Origin: Paulownia fortunei
Lineage: Eukaryota; Streptophyta; Magnoliopsida; Lamiales; Paulowniaceae
DNA length: 64,000 nucleotides
Assembly: GCA_019321725.1 (NCBI GenBank)
Contig: CM033105.1
Coordinates: forward strand, 14,707,632-14,771,631
Direction: 5' to 3'
Shown here: one piece after another, positions 25,996 to 36,800 of the stretch
Layout of the letters: each line of letters opens with the position of its first letter
Numbering within the stretch: position 1 is the first letter of the stretch
Translations under genes and position numbers: made by a program
Notes under the pieces: model-generated
Told to the model about the DNA's origin: nothing
The model's database searches: none
What the model saw: only the letters and a program-made list of their open reading frames with translations

Positions 25996-28903
25996 TGTAA
26001 CACCCCATTACTACACAACTAGATATATATATTATAATTTAACATAATAGAACCTGTGTGCATGCATGAAATATTTTTTTTTTGTAACACTTTAAGAAAA
26101 GATATATCACTTCTTACATGCACAACCCTGTTTAAAATACTTTCTAACACATGTCATATATATAGCAGGATCGATATTTATATAAAAGCACAACACCCAC
26201 AACGACCCAATATTTACATACTTATTTACAGTAAAGTTTTAAAAGCGAGATATAGTACCAGTCTAAAAATATAATACAACAAAATCAAAATATAATAAGC
26301 CAACAAATAGCCCAATAGATCGTCATCCATGTACACACTCTCTCAGACACCTGCAGGAGCTCCAACTGCCGCCCAACCAATAAAAGATGCTTCAGGTATC
26401 GTTGTACTCACCTACAATGCATAAACTATATGAGCTAACACTTAGCAAGTAAAGATTATGCATGTCAAAGAATAATCCACAATATCAAGTCATGCAACTC
26501 AAAATGCTATGCTCACAATGCAATTTTATGCATCAAAATATTTCTCTCAAAATCATTTCTTTCTTGGGCCCCTGACCAACGCTACTATCCCATGCACCGG
26601 AAAAGAGCTCTGTACACCGCCATAATCCAATGGCCAATAATCATAAAAGCATGCAAATCCATGCATACTCATACGCATGCAAATCCATGCACGCGAACCT
26701 GCAAATCCATGCATAAAACCATGCAAATCCATGCATGCTTCGGTACATTAGTAGTGGTCAGCAAAATATTTTCCTTTCTCTGAATCATACCGTGCAATGC
26801 AAGATTTATCATAATGCTCGTATATGATGCATGCACGTGCTAATGATAATGCCCATGTATGTATGCTCAATGGAGAGCCCTCTACTATACACATATGATT
26901 TATGATATTACATATAATTCACACATCTACTATGTCTATGCATTGTGGTTGCAAATGAATCTTTACTTACCTTTCACTTGGTTGGTGGCTTAGTCTAAAT
27001 TTGTTTAGTATTCCTCTCCAACCTTAGATGTAAAACAGCCTGTAATATTACCCAACATCAAGCACCATTCCCAATTTGGCAAGTTGAAAGCACAAAATCT
27101 CATACTAGACCTTAAACACCAAGCTATAAGCTAACAATCAAGCTTTCACAAACTAGAACCCAATATAGCCCCTCAAATACCTCAATTTCTCATCTTAAAT
27201 ACATGCAAACATCATGTAATTGAAGTATTATAACTCTAATAGCATGTACCTAATTGTTAACACTCAATAGCAACATGTCTAGGTTGAAACGTGCTAAGTG
27301 ATCAAATGTGGCAGATTCACATTTTCATATTTTCTTGCTGTCAAGTTTAGTTGCATGATAATTTTAACATCCCTAAGCATATCCAATCACTCCCAAATTT
27401 TTACCACACTTAGATAAAATGTATATAAATGTAACCATATCATATAATTGTTAAAAATCACTGATATAGCTTCCCAAGTTCAGCTCTCTTCATGACATAC
27501 TGAAACAGATTGTTTCCTACCGTTACAGTTTTGCACACTTCATGACATTAATGGTTTTGGCACCCTTAAGTATATTCAATCACTCCAAAATTTTCACCAT
27601 ACTTAGATAACATATATATATAAGGAGACAAAAAGGTCATATTATTACCAAAAATAATGGATTTAGCTCCCCTAATTCAGTCTCCTTCACAGTACACCAA
27701 AACAGATTTTGCTATTTTGGCAGTTTGAGTGTTTCTCCAATATCATTCTCTATTTCAATTTCCAACTGATAAAACGTCATTCCAATACTCTTAACTCATA
27801 TATGGTTATGTAAATGGTAATAATTATAGGTTTTATTCAGCATATCATACACTTTTGAAGCCTAAAACACAAGAAAATAGTAAGATGACAGTTTCTGCCA
27901 CAAGTATTTCCTATTAAGTGTTTATCATCAAAAACCCTTTCTTTGTGCACCAAAGTCTAACTAAAAACTTCCTAACACTTTTATAAGAGATATTTAAAGC
28001 TTAATAAACAATAAAACCATTCATAATAATCTGAAAACCAAAGGCAAAACCGTAGATAAGTGTTACCTATGCAGATTTTAAGGTTAACTTGATGGTAATC
28101 ACTTCTCCTTTGCTTTTCTTGCTTTTATTTCAACTTGGAATCAATTTGGATCACTTGGAGACCTTAAGATGTGTGTTTGAAAGATGAAAATGGCTGAAAT
28201 GAGGGTCTGGTCGTGGCTTAAGGGTGAAGGGTTTGAGGTATTAGCTTGAGATGTTAGCTTAAGCTTAATAAGAAAGTATGAGGTGGCAAGTAAATGGTAA
28301 AATCTGATTTTCTCCCTTATCTTGCAGCCCTAATCTTGTGTGTCTCACCTATTTTTATTTTGTTGCAACCTATCTTAGTCACCATTCATTCCCATAGTTA
28401 TTTCCTATGTCTGTTCATTCGATCTCCAAACTGATTCGCATCCGATTCTTAAAGAATTATCAAGTTTGCATTTCTAAAATTATATGCACATATGGGCCTT
28501 GTAATATGACACTTAAATCACATTATATCATGTCCAATATCCCAAGTATGCTAATTTACAAATATATATTTTTGAAATAACTTGATCAAATCAAATTAAA
28601 CTGTATAAGCTTACTAGTAACACTTTTAACACTTCCAAAATTATAACCTATATATCCCATCTATATCTAATATTGATCCACCTCATTTTCTTCTTATTTC
28701 AATATAAAATCAACTACTTAGATTAGGAAATTCAATAACTAATACCATGCAAGAACTTCAGAATTAAGTTTAATATTCAAGAATGTCGTATAAAATGAAA
28801 TAAATTATGTAATGTCAATAGAAATGCAAATAGCATATAAAATTAACACGTAATGCATGAATTATATTTGGCCATGTGAGTAGTAAGAGGCTCGAGTATC
28901 ACA
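25996..28903 (-). mobile_element. Solo LTR 2 of the 2.9-kb family, inside LINE
   Basis: On + it begins TGTAACACCCCATTAC and ends GAGTATCACA. A perfect GTTAG duplication flanks it (25991-25995 and 28904-28908), proving insertion of a TG..CA element into the LINE. It aligns along its whole length with solo LTR 4 and, more distantly, with LTR 3 and the reverse complement of LTR 1. It contains a short minisatellite of ATGCAAATCCATGC words at 26648-26738. It has no coding capacity. Confidence 0.92.
26648..26738. repeat. ATGCAAATCCATGC minisatellite in solo LTR 2
   Basis: Irregular head-to-tail repeats of CATGCAAATCCATGCA-type words, with equivalents at 36868-36955, 61917-61985 and (reverse) about 22095-22185. 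Copy number differs between the LTRs. Confidence 0.8.
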
Positions 28904-29109
28904 GTTAGGGCATCCATAGAATCCCTAACCTTAGAATAAGGATGAAAGATATGGGAATCAATACAATTAGCATTAACTATTGGATGTAATAATCTTCCAT
29001 TTGAATTAGGATTCGATAATGAATCGCTAACCTTGGAACCAGAATTAAATGTTTGATCATCTAAAATATCCTCAACAATCTGCGGAATCTCAGAATTGAG
29101 GTTAGGGTT
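28904..29109 (-). pseudogene. LINE fragment between solo LTR 2 and solo copia LTR
   Basis: The minus strand reads openly as NLNSEIPQIVEDILDDQTF..GSKVSDSLSNPNSNGR..DSHIFHPYSKVRDSMDAL. It is low-complexity, consistent with the hydrophilic region between LINE ORF1 and the endonuclease. Its left side joins solo LTR 2 with a GTTAG duplication; its right side (GGGTT at 29105-29109) joins the copia LTR. When both inserts are removed it links the ORF1 piece and the endonuclease piece. Confidence 0.65.
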
Positions 29110-31288
29110 TGTTGGATTTACTTAACTGCAGGGTGTACATAGTGATAAAATAAATTTTTTAATCAATTCATATTATAACGATTATAACAACACCCTAGGT
29201 TCAATGTGGTTTTATCCATTTCACAATCCAATTAGTTTTTATTCATAAAATAAAAGAGTTCGATTTATACCTTTCAATGCACTCCAGTTGTTGTAGGGTA
29301 TGAAGCAATCAATTGCAAGCCCCTTTCTGAATTTTGATTCACATGGATCCAAATATTTCACCTCTAAAAAAGTCAACACTTTGAGCAAGAACACGAAATC
29401 AAAATTACACTGGAAATTCTAATTCTTTTACTAACCTAGTTTTCAGAGTGTATATAGTAAGTATTAATTCTTAATATCAACTGCTGATAAAAAAATTAAA
29501 TATTTAAGATAAAAGAAGATGGAATTCTTTTGTGTTGAAAGAAGAAAGTGGAGAAGAGAAAACTATTTTCTCTTGTAGGTGATGGCCAAAAATTGGAGAG
29601 AAAAACTTCCCTCAAATTTTCGGCCTTATGATTTTATACTAGGGGCTGAAAATTCCAAAAGTCCCATTCTTTGTATTTTCGGCCTCTTGTTTTATTGGTT
29701 GTTGGATTTTTGGTTGGTCACAAGATCTCCCAAAAATCTCCAACTCTATCTATTCTTATCTTCCCAAGATATGAAGATATAATTATTATCTAATCCAATT
29801 AGATAATTCTAAGAACCTTCTATTCTTATATCGCCATCTTTATTCCGATAACTCTTGTGGCCTCTACTAATGGGTCTTTTTGAATTGGACTTGGACTCTT
29901 AATTAAATTTCACAATTAATCTAATTAATTATTTAAGCCCAAATTCATTTAATTAATTCCATATAACCCACCTAATCAAATTAAGTCCAACTAAGTAATC
30001 TAATTATTTAATTGAGTAAATTAATTTAATAATTAAATTAATTTATGGTTACATAATTAATTGATCCAATCAATTAATTACCACTCCAATTGGACTTCTT
30101 AATCTTATTAGGCCTAATTAATAATTCAATTATTTTAATTAAATAATTAATTCAACTGCTTGAATTAATTTAAGACCCAATTAATTAATCTCCATTAACT
30201 AATTAGATCGAACTCCTTGGATCAATTCATAAGTTAGAAATATTCCATCCCAAATTATGTGTGACCATTTAAGTTCACAATTAAGCTTGTAATGGGCTTA
30301 CAACATTTGTAACTTATGAATAACAATTATTTTAATTAATTAATTCACTTAAAATTAACTCCTTAATTCCACAAACCTCACAAGTCATGGGAAACACCTA
30401 ACAAGTATATCATGACCACCTAGTCTTAGGTGAATTAGCGAGCGACTTGATTTCAATTACAAGTACCATACATGCATGGTCCTTCCATCAACTAATCTTC
30501 TAATTGAGTTTAGGGTATGGATTATAAGTCAAAATCCTAAATGACTCAATAACTATGATTCTATTTCAAGTTGCAATAACTCATGATTAATCGTCAGAAA
30601 ACCCCATCTAACATTCATCCTGCCTTGGCCAAGGACTTTTGAGTCATAAACTATGAAAACATAGGAGATTTACTCTACCAGACAAGTGACGAATCCTTTG
30701 CTGGCAACTCATTAACCTCCATACATGTCAATGCAACATCCAATGTACCCCCTTCGTGATTGTCAGGCAATTAGAAGATACATCAAGATGAACATGACAT
30801 GCACAAGGCTACCATGGTACCTCAAGTCCAAGGACTAGTCGTGTACTATCATAACATGAAAATTCGACATACAACGTCTCCAACTAATAATTTCTAGCGG
30901 GCTAGTTTAGTATACTTGTTCTCAAATAAGCACTCACATACATGCACTAGCGTCACTACACGATGACAATGGAGCAATACATCTTCTCATGTGAGCATAT
31001 ATTGTATGCGCGAGTCCATTGGGGCTATTCGATGTCCTATCTCAAAAAGCCCTCGACTTGAAACTAATTTAAGACTAAAACCTTAGAGGCATATTTTATG
31101 ATTGCCATGAAATGCACTTCCATGTCCTGTAGCTAAATTTGGTCTAAAAACTTTATCTAATTAATAGAAGTAATTAAAAAGAAAGAAAATTACCCATTTT
31201 GTTAATATGATTTGAAAAAGTTCGTTTTACAAATAAAAGAGTATAATAGACGCCCAATCTAGTTGGCCCGTCGGACACTACTCTAATA
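29110..31288 (-). mobile_element. Solo Ty1/copia LTR inside LINE
   Basis: It begins TGTTGGATTTAC and ends CACTACTCTAATA. It matches the LTRs of the copia element at 50396-52617 and 58137-60358 along its length (for example GTTGTAGGGTATGAAGCAAT near the start, the TTAATTAATT block, GTGACCATTTAAGTTCAC, and CTAGTCGTGTACTATC). The flanking 5-mers are GGGTT (29105-29109) and GAGTT (31289-31293), a target duplication with one mismatch. LINE coding sequence continues on both sides. It is more diverged from the other two than they are from each other, so it comes from an older insertion or a sister family. Orientation follows the homologous element. Confidence 0.85.
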
Positions 31289-31293
31289 GAGTT

Positions 31294-31962
31294 AGGGCAG
31301 GGTGAAACCCTAATCCTATCTACGACATTAACATCTCCCATTAATTGGTCCAAACCAACCAGACCAATATTTATTAAAAAATTATGTTTCCCTAAATCTC
31401 CTTTTAATGGAACATTTCCTCCAACTGAAGGAATTTTGAAATTAACCCCTTTTGGCACATTTAATTCTTGTACATTAATAGTAGCTCCATTATCAATAAC
31501 CTCTTTCATGGCTACTTCTCCAACCAGACAACAGATGATTTGGAGGGACTAGTTTTATTAGTATCCCTAAACATGGACTTCTTACCCTTCAATTGATCTT
31601 TATGAGCACTTTTCTCCTCTTTCTTCTTTCTATCAAGCAATACAAGCTTTCTGCGATATTTTTCACTAAAGCAAGCATAAATAGTATGGCTTAAATGGTG
31701 CAGTAATCTGGACACTTCTCATAAATAATTAGCTGAGTAAAAAAATGATCTCCACAACCAATAAAAATCTCTTCATTGTGCGGCTTGAGGAGATCAAGTT
31801 TCACACATATGTGAGCCACACCTGGCCTCGTGCAGTCAGCTATCGACTCATCATAAAGAGGCAATATCATAAAGAACCTTCTTATGATCTAAATGGATTG
31901 ACAACTCTAGTAGGTTGATCCAAATAGGAACCACAGAATATTTAGGGTCCATTTGAAAATTC
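31294..31962 (-). pseudogene. Plant L1 LINE ORF1 (DUF4283-type) fragment
   Basis: The minus strand reads NFQMDPKYSVVPIWINLLELSIHL, then RPGVAHICVKLDLLKPHNEEIFIGCGD and YEKCPDYC, in several frames. These are the conserved parts of the RNA-binding ORF1 of plant L1 elements (DUF4283 followed by a CCHC knuckle, here decayed). It continues with VNFKIPSVGGNVPLKGDLG and VNVVDRIRVSPCPNS up to 31294. The 5' part of ORF1 is missing: at 31962 the frame runs without break into Tat gag sequence. Confidence 0.75.
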
Positions 31963-32596
31963 GTGTATCGATGAAGCAGAGTTGCATTCTCAAACTTGCA
32001 AACATAATCTTATGGGCGTACAGTCCCATCATACTTAATATTAAGTAGCCTGAAACTGTGGTTAGTTCATCTGCCATAACTTCATTCAAGAAAGGAATTC
32101 TCTTTCTCTACACCATTATCTTTCCTGATATCTTTAGTTGTATTTCTTTTAACTCCTGATGGAGATTATCTGCTTTTTGTGATATATCTCGATCAACATC
32201 TACTTTAGCTTTTCCAGTATTCTTTCCTAGAATGAGTGAAGTATAACTTTCATTATGTACATCTTCCATAGGTATGGATTTATTTCTTCTTTTGGTTGCC
32301 ACAACTCCCTCTTGTGGCTGAGAAAGAGGTTGCGTGGCCTCCTTCTATGTTAACATAGTGTAAACAATAATAACAATCATACCTTGCAGTTGCTCTAAGA
32401 TGAGTGCGATAGGTGTGCTTTAGCCCAAGCACCCTCTACCTACTCCCATCTGAATCAATGGTGGATGGGAAACAATATCTAGGGTAACAGGTGGTTGTTC
32501 TTCCCTATTCATGCTTTTCGTATCAGGATCTCTATCCCCTTCAAGATGTTGCTCCATTACTTTGTTCAAATTTTTGGGTATCTCCTTGTTTTCCAT
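31963..32596 (-). pseudogene. Tat-type gag N-terminus, truncated second unit
   Basis: The minus strand starts at ATG 32596 (MENKEIPKNLNKVMEQHLEG), then has stops, then reads RRNKSIPMEDVHNES, KADNLHQELKEIQLKIS, RIPFLNEVMADEL and, in part out of frame, YDGT..FENATLLHRYT. It is homologous to 60359-60880 (MANKKIPRNLK start). The last portion matches the start of the capsid domain of Tat elements. It stops at 31962, fused to LINE ORF1. It lies directly downstream of a Tat LTR and primer site (minus direction), so it is the start of a second Tat unit. Confidence 0.72.
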
Positions 32597-32734
32597 TAGA
32601 GAGCTTAAATAGCAAAATTTGACAAAAATTGGGGAATCTAATAATTCTTTAATAAAATCTCCATAAATTCCCAGAAAACCACTGAGAAATTCAAAATAAA
32701 CAATTGAAGCTCACGCCTCAACTCAAAAATTTCC

Positions 32735-32750
32735 CACAGACAGTGCCACT
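32735..32750 (-). other. Tat primer-binding site next to the 32751-33454 LTR
   Basis: The minus strand reads AGTGGCACTGTCTGTGGGAA directly after the LTR end. This is close to the TGGCGCCGTCTGTGGGAA-type sequence that follows 5' LTRs of plant Tat elements. The corresponding site at 61013-61032 reads AGTGGCGTCATCTGTGAGAA. Confidence 0.7.
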
Positions 32751-33454
32751 TGATGATGCTAAGAATTTCGGCAACAATTAAGAACTCTGGATTGAGTAAT
32801 TTAATCTTGAATCATATGAACCACATACTAAATTAACTTGCAAAATATTGGGGAGTGCCTAGCAAAAATACTCCGATGCTCAAGTCAGTAAAAATAACAA
32901 GAGCCTCAATCACTCTATCAATATTTGTATATTAAGTGTGTGTAAAAAAATTATACCTTTAACCTCCTTTTATAATGGTTTATTGGAGTGATAGAATAAT
33001 GAAATAATTCTATTACCTTGTAGAGGTAAGGCCAATATCCGAGCGGAGATAAGGCCAATCTCTTAAAATCTCGCTCATTAACATAAAATAGTCTTCTTCT
33101 CTTACTAGTATTATGTATAACAATACTTTCTTGTTATGGGAAAATTCTTGCCACTTATTCATACTCAATCCCGGTCTAAACATATTAGCACGGATATACC
33201 AAGTTAGACATATCAGCTTGGGTGTACCAACTCAGACATATCAGCTTGGGTGTACCAACTCAGACAGGTTTGAATCATTCGATAGATCTGCTCTTATCCA
33301 GTTTGGCATAAATATACATTTCTTCTTAACGGTTGATCAACTTGTCATCAATCAATAACCACCGAGGCTTATAAGACCTGATATTCATCGTGAACCCAAC
33401 TCTAATTTGGTCCAAGTAGGCCCATTAAGAATAGGGCAATTCCATACCACATCA
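32751..33454 (-). repeat. Tat-type LTR shared by two tandem units
   Basis: On + it begins TGATGATGC and ends CCATACCACATCA, so it has TG..CA ends in both readings. On its right is a polypurine tract (minus strand GGTGGGAGA), as for a 3' LTR. On its left are a primer site and gag start, as for a 5' LTR. The first 230 bp match 61033-61264. A 28-bp tandem duplication (AGACATATCAGCTTGGGTGT unit) lies at 33206-33261. Confidence 0.8.
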
Positions 33455-33475
33455 ACTAGTCTCCCACCTATTATG
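33455..33475 (-). other. Tat polypurine tract
   Basis: The minus strand has ATAGGTGGGAGACTAGT immediately upstream of the LTR, the expected plus-strand primer of the element. Confidence 0.7.
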
Positions 33476-33818
33476 TTTGAGTAAGGACTGATCAGACAGA
33501 GTAAAACAGAGTAAGTAATTATTGTATGAATCTGAGCTAGAGTAGTTTTGTTTCAACAAACTCCACTACCCATTACTTCAGTATTAAATGTAGCACACTC
33601 TGTAATTCATGCTTATCATGACACATAAAAGCCCATGTTGATTTTGAATCCAAAAAGCCAGTAGTCATTCTAACTGCCAAACCAAATCTATCCATACACG
33701 TGTTCATTATCTACCACTCAATCATGTCCACCAATTAAATTGGCTGATCTAATCCCTATGTATGGAGCATCAATCAGCAGTGCTGATCAAAGCACCCTGT
33801 CATCTTCCTTTTCAACTC

Positions 33819-33826
33819 TATAAAAG
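33819..33826 (+). promoter_or_regulatory. TATA box of the antisense gene in the Tat element
   Basis: TATAAAAG lies about 290 bp before the likely start codon of the antisense gene, with a C/T-rich leader and a probable 5'-UTR intron in between. It is on the strand opposite to the Tat gag-pol. Confidence 0.5.
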
Positions 33827-33849
33827 CCCTTGTCTTTATCACTTTTATA

Positions 33850-36800
33850 CTTAATGTACTTAGAACTTCACATAGAAAAACCCTAGCTTTCTCAAGCAAC
33901 TTCCAGATGCCTACTTTTGACTATCTCTGACCATTTCTTTCGCTCGTCTTCATCATTTAATTCCCTCTCTCTGCTAAATGGGTATGAATTCGTACCTTTT
34001 CTTTTAATTCTATAGTTGAATCAACATTTTCTCTTCAAGATCTTTCTTTTTTCTCTTGTGTTATATTATTTATTTTTTATCATTTTTTGCAACTCTTCAA
34101 CCTTCAGTTATGTCCGATTCAGATGATACCCAATCCATTAGCTCCATTGGCAGCCTCCTAGCTTTCACTCCCATATCTATGAGATCAAGGAATAGCTCTC
34201 TAGTTCATCTTCTAACCAAGTGGAAGGACGACCTACTTCCGTGGAGTCCCCAGATTCTAGGGCTAAAGATCTAGTTTGACATACTTTAACCCTTATGGAT
34301 GAGTCAAGTGATGAACTTACCATCTACAAGAAAGTTCATCCTATACTTCTGCAGCCTTGGCTGAGCCTTTGGATCCCCTTTCTAGGCCTAACACTCCTTT
34401 CCCAGTAGCCCTTCCTATAGATGCAGTTACAATAGCTGCCCTACTTAGTACCTTGTCTTCACTAGAGCTTCCCCCCTCCAAGGTGTCTCATCAAGCTTTG
34501 GAAGATATATGTTTTAACTTTTCGGTATTGCCATTGATTACACACTCTTAGAGCCTAGCTCTGATTAAAAGCTCTCCACCAACTGGGTCTGGAAAAACCC
34601 CCAATAAGATAAATTAATAAGAGAGCCCATCCTCAAGCATTTACGAGGCTTCTTACTGAGCTCAGTGAAATAACATATTCTATCATTAAGCTGATAGAGT
34701 CTTTTTCCTTGCTATACCAGTTTGGATTAAGCCGTATCAGGGTCCATCTTCCTCGACTACTAAGTATTTTCTAGAATTTTTGTTTCATTTATTTTTTTAC
34801 AAGCTTTTAATTTCTACTAGGCAGATTCCTACATTGGAGAGATAATGCTTTCTCTTGAAGAGCAATAAGAGATTGTTGCTGCTCAACTAGGGGCGAATCC
34901 TCCATCTGCTCAATATTCCGCTAACCCAATCGAGTTTTCAATTACTTTGATTGCTACTGCCCTAGACCAAGCTCTTCCACTTAACTCTCGGCCTGCAGGA
35001 GCTTCCACTCTAAACACTCCACAGCCTCTCAGTACTACTGACTTAAAGGCTGAACTGAACCAACCATATCTTCATGCTTTTTAGGCAAGTCATCCAGACA
35101 AAGGCAAACAATCGATACCTGAGAAGATATCCAAATCTCAAGAAATCAAAGACTATGATGACCCCATCTATGCAATGAAAAAATGTCCCTATCCACTCTG
35201 TTCTAGAAAACAAAGAAGGGACTATCAACCCCTTATTTCTACAAAACATCGTTCCTTCCTAAGATAGAGAAATTATCAGTCAATTGAGTAATTCTCAAAA
35301 TCTAAATTATATGGCTCTTAACCACTCTAAGGTATACCAATCATAATTCCTTTGCTTGAATAACTTGAAACTCACATGCATATTTGACAATATATATTGT
35401 TTTCAAACTACTGTGATGCTAACAGAGCTTCTTTTTGAATGAGAGGCTAGAACTTCTTCTTCTGTTGTACCAGCTAAGAATTCTTCTTTGACAAAAGAGT
35501 TGGCAGCCACCAAGGCAACCATCCAACAAGGCCAAGATCTAGCTAAGCTAGAAAAAGAGGCTACGCTGACAATAACCAAGAAAGCTTCTTACGAGTCTCG
35601 AATCTCTAAACTCATGGCCAAGCACAAGGCCACTGAAGATGAGAACTTTCACCTCATATTTTTAGTGCAAGAAAGTGAATCCAAACTCAAGAAAGAGGAC
35701 CATAAGCTCGGCTATGATCAAAGGCTGAAAAACAGCTATGACAAAGGGGTCAAAGATGGATATTATGGCTATCTGCGCTCTGCAGGTGGATGAAAGTTCT
35801 TTCAGATCTACCGCCATAAGATCCAATCTAACTTTTTCAAGTCAAAAGCTTACTTGGATAAACTAGCTTTAACAATCCTGGAATACTACCACTATGGTTT
35901 CCGTTGCGCCAGAAAGTAAGCTTAGGAATAAAGGCTTACGGGCGAACTGGACCACAAGACCCCTCTTTGCTCAGCTCCACCTGTCAAAGGTTGAGAATGC
36001 AATCCTTTTGAAGCTATGACCTATCCTTGGTAGGAATCTATTACTGAGGATGTTCTTCGTGTCATTCAGATGGTTTGAGCATCCAATTCTACTGAGAGAC
36101 TTGACTCTGTGCCTATTTCTACTCAGCCAGTTCCTGTAACACCCCCAACACTAAATATAGATATTGGTATAACAATAATTTTGACAATGTAGCACATGTG
36201 TGTATATATATATTTACATTTGTCAAATGTAGCACTTTGAGAAACAGTGTTTTCACACAAATAACCCTTTATATAGAAAAATTACCATTTATATAAAAAC
36301 ACAACATCCATCATAGTCACGCTATTCTCAGGCTGATTTACTATCAAATTTCAAGAGTTATATAGGACACGACATACCAAAGTTATAATATGAAAGACAC
36401 AAAAATAAAAATAATAGCCTTTACTTTCGAAAGAAGTAAGGACATTTTGCATCTTGTAGCCCTTTATATATGGTCAGCAATTTACATAATAATAATGAAT
36501 GCAAAAATTAGAATATGCCCACAACACAACCCAATGGTTCATCATCTATGTACACTAACCCTCAAAACTTGTAGGAACTCCAACAACTTGCCCAGTAAGT
36601 CCATGTTATCAAGTATCACTAGACTCACCTATAATGCATAAACTATATGAGCTAATGCTCAGCAAGTAAAGATTATGCATGTCAAAGAATAATCCATAAT
36701 ATCAAGTCATGCATCTCAAAATGCTATACCCACAAGGCAATTCAATGCATCAAAACATTTCTCTCAAAATTATTTCTTTCTTGGGCCCCTGACCAATGCT

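Noticed and set aside
26592..26783. 63-codon frame rich in His, Thr and Cys (also 36796-37063 and 61898-62092)
   Set aside because: It is a translation of the ATGCAAATCCATGC minisatellite in the solo LTRs.
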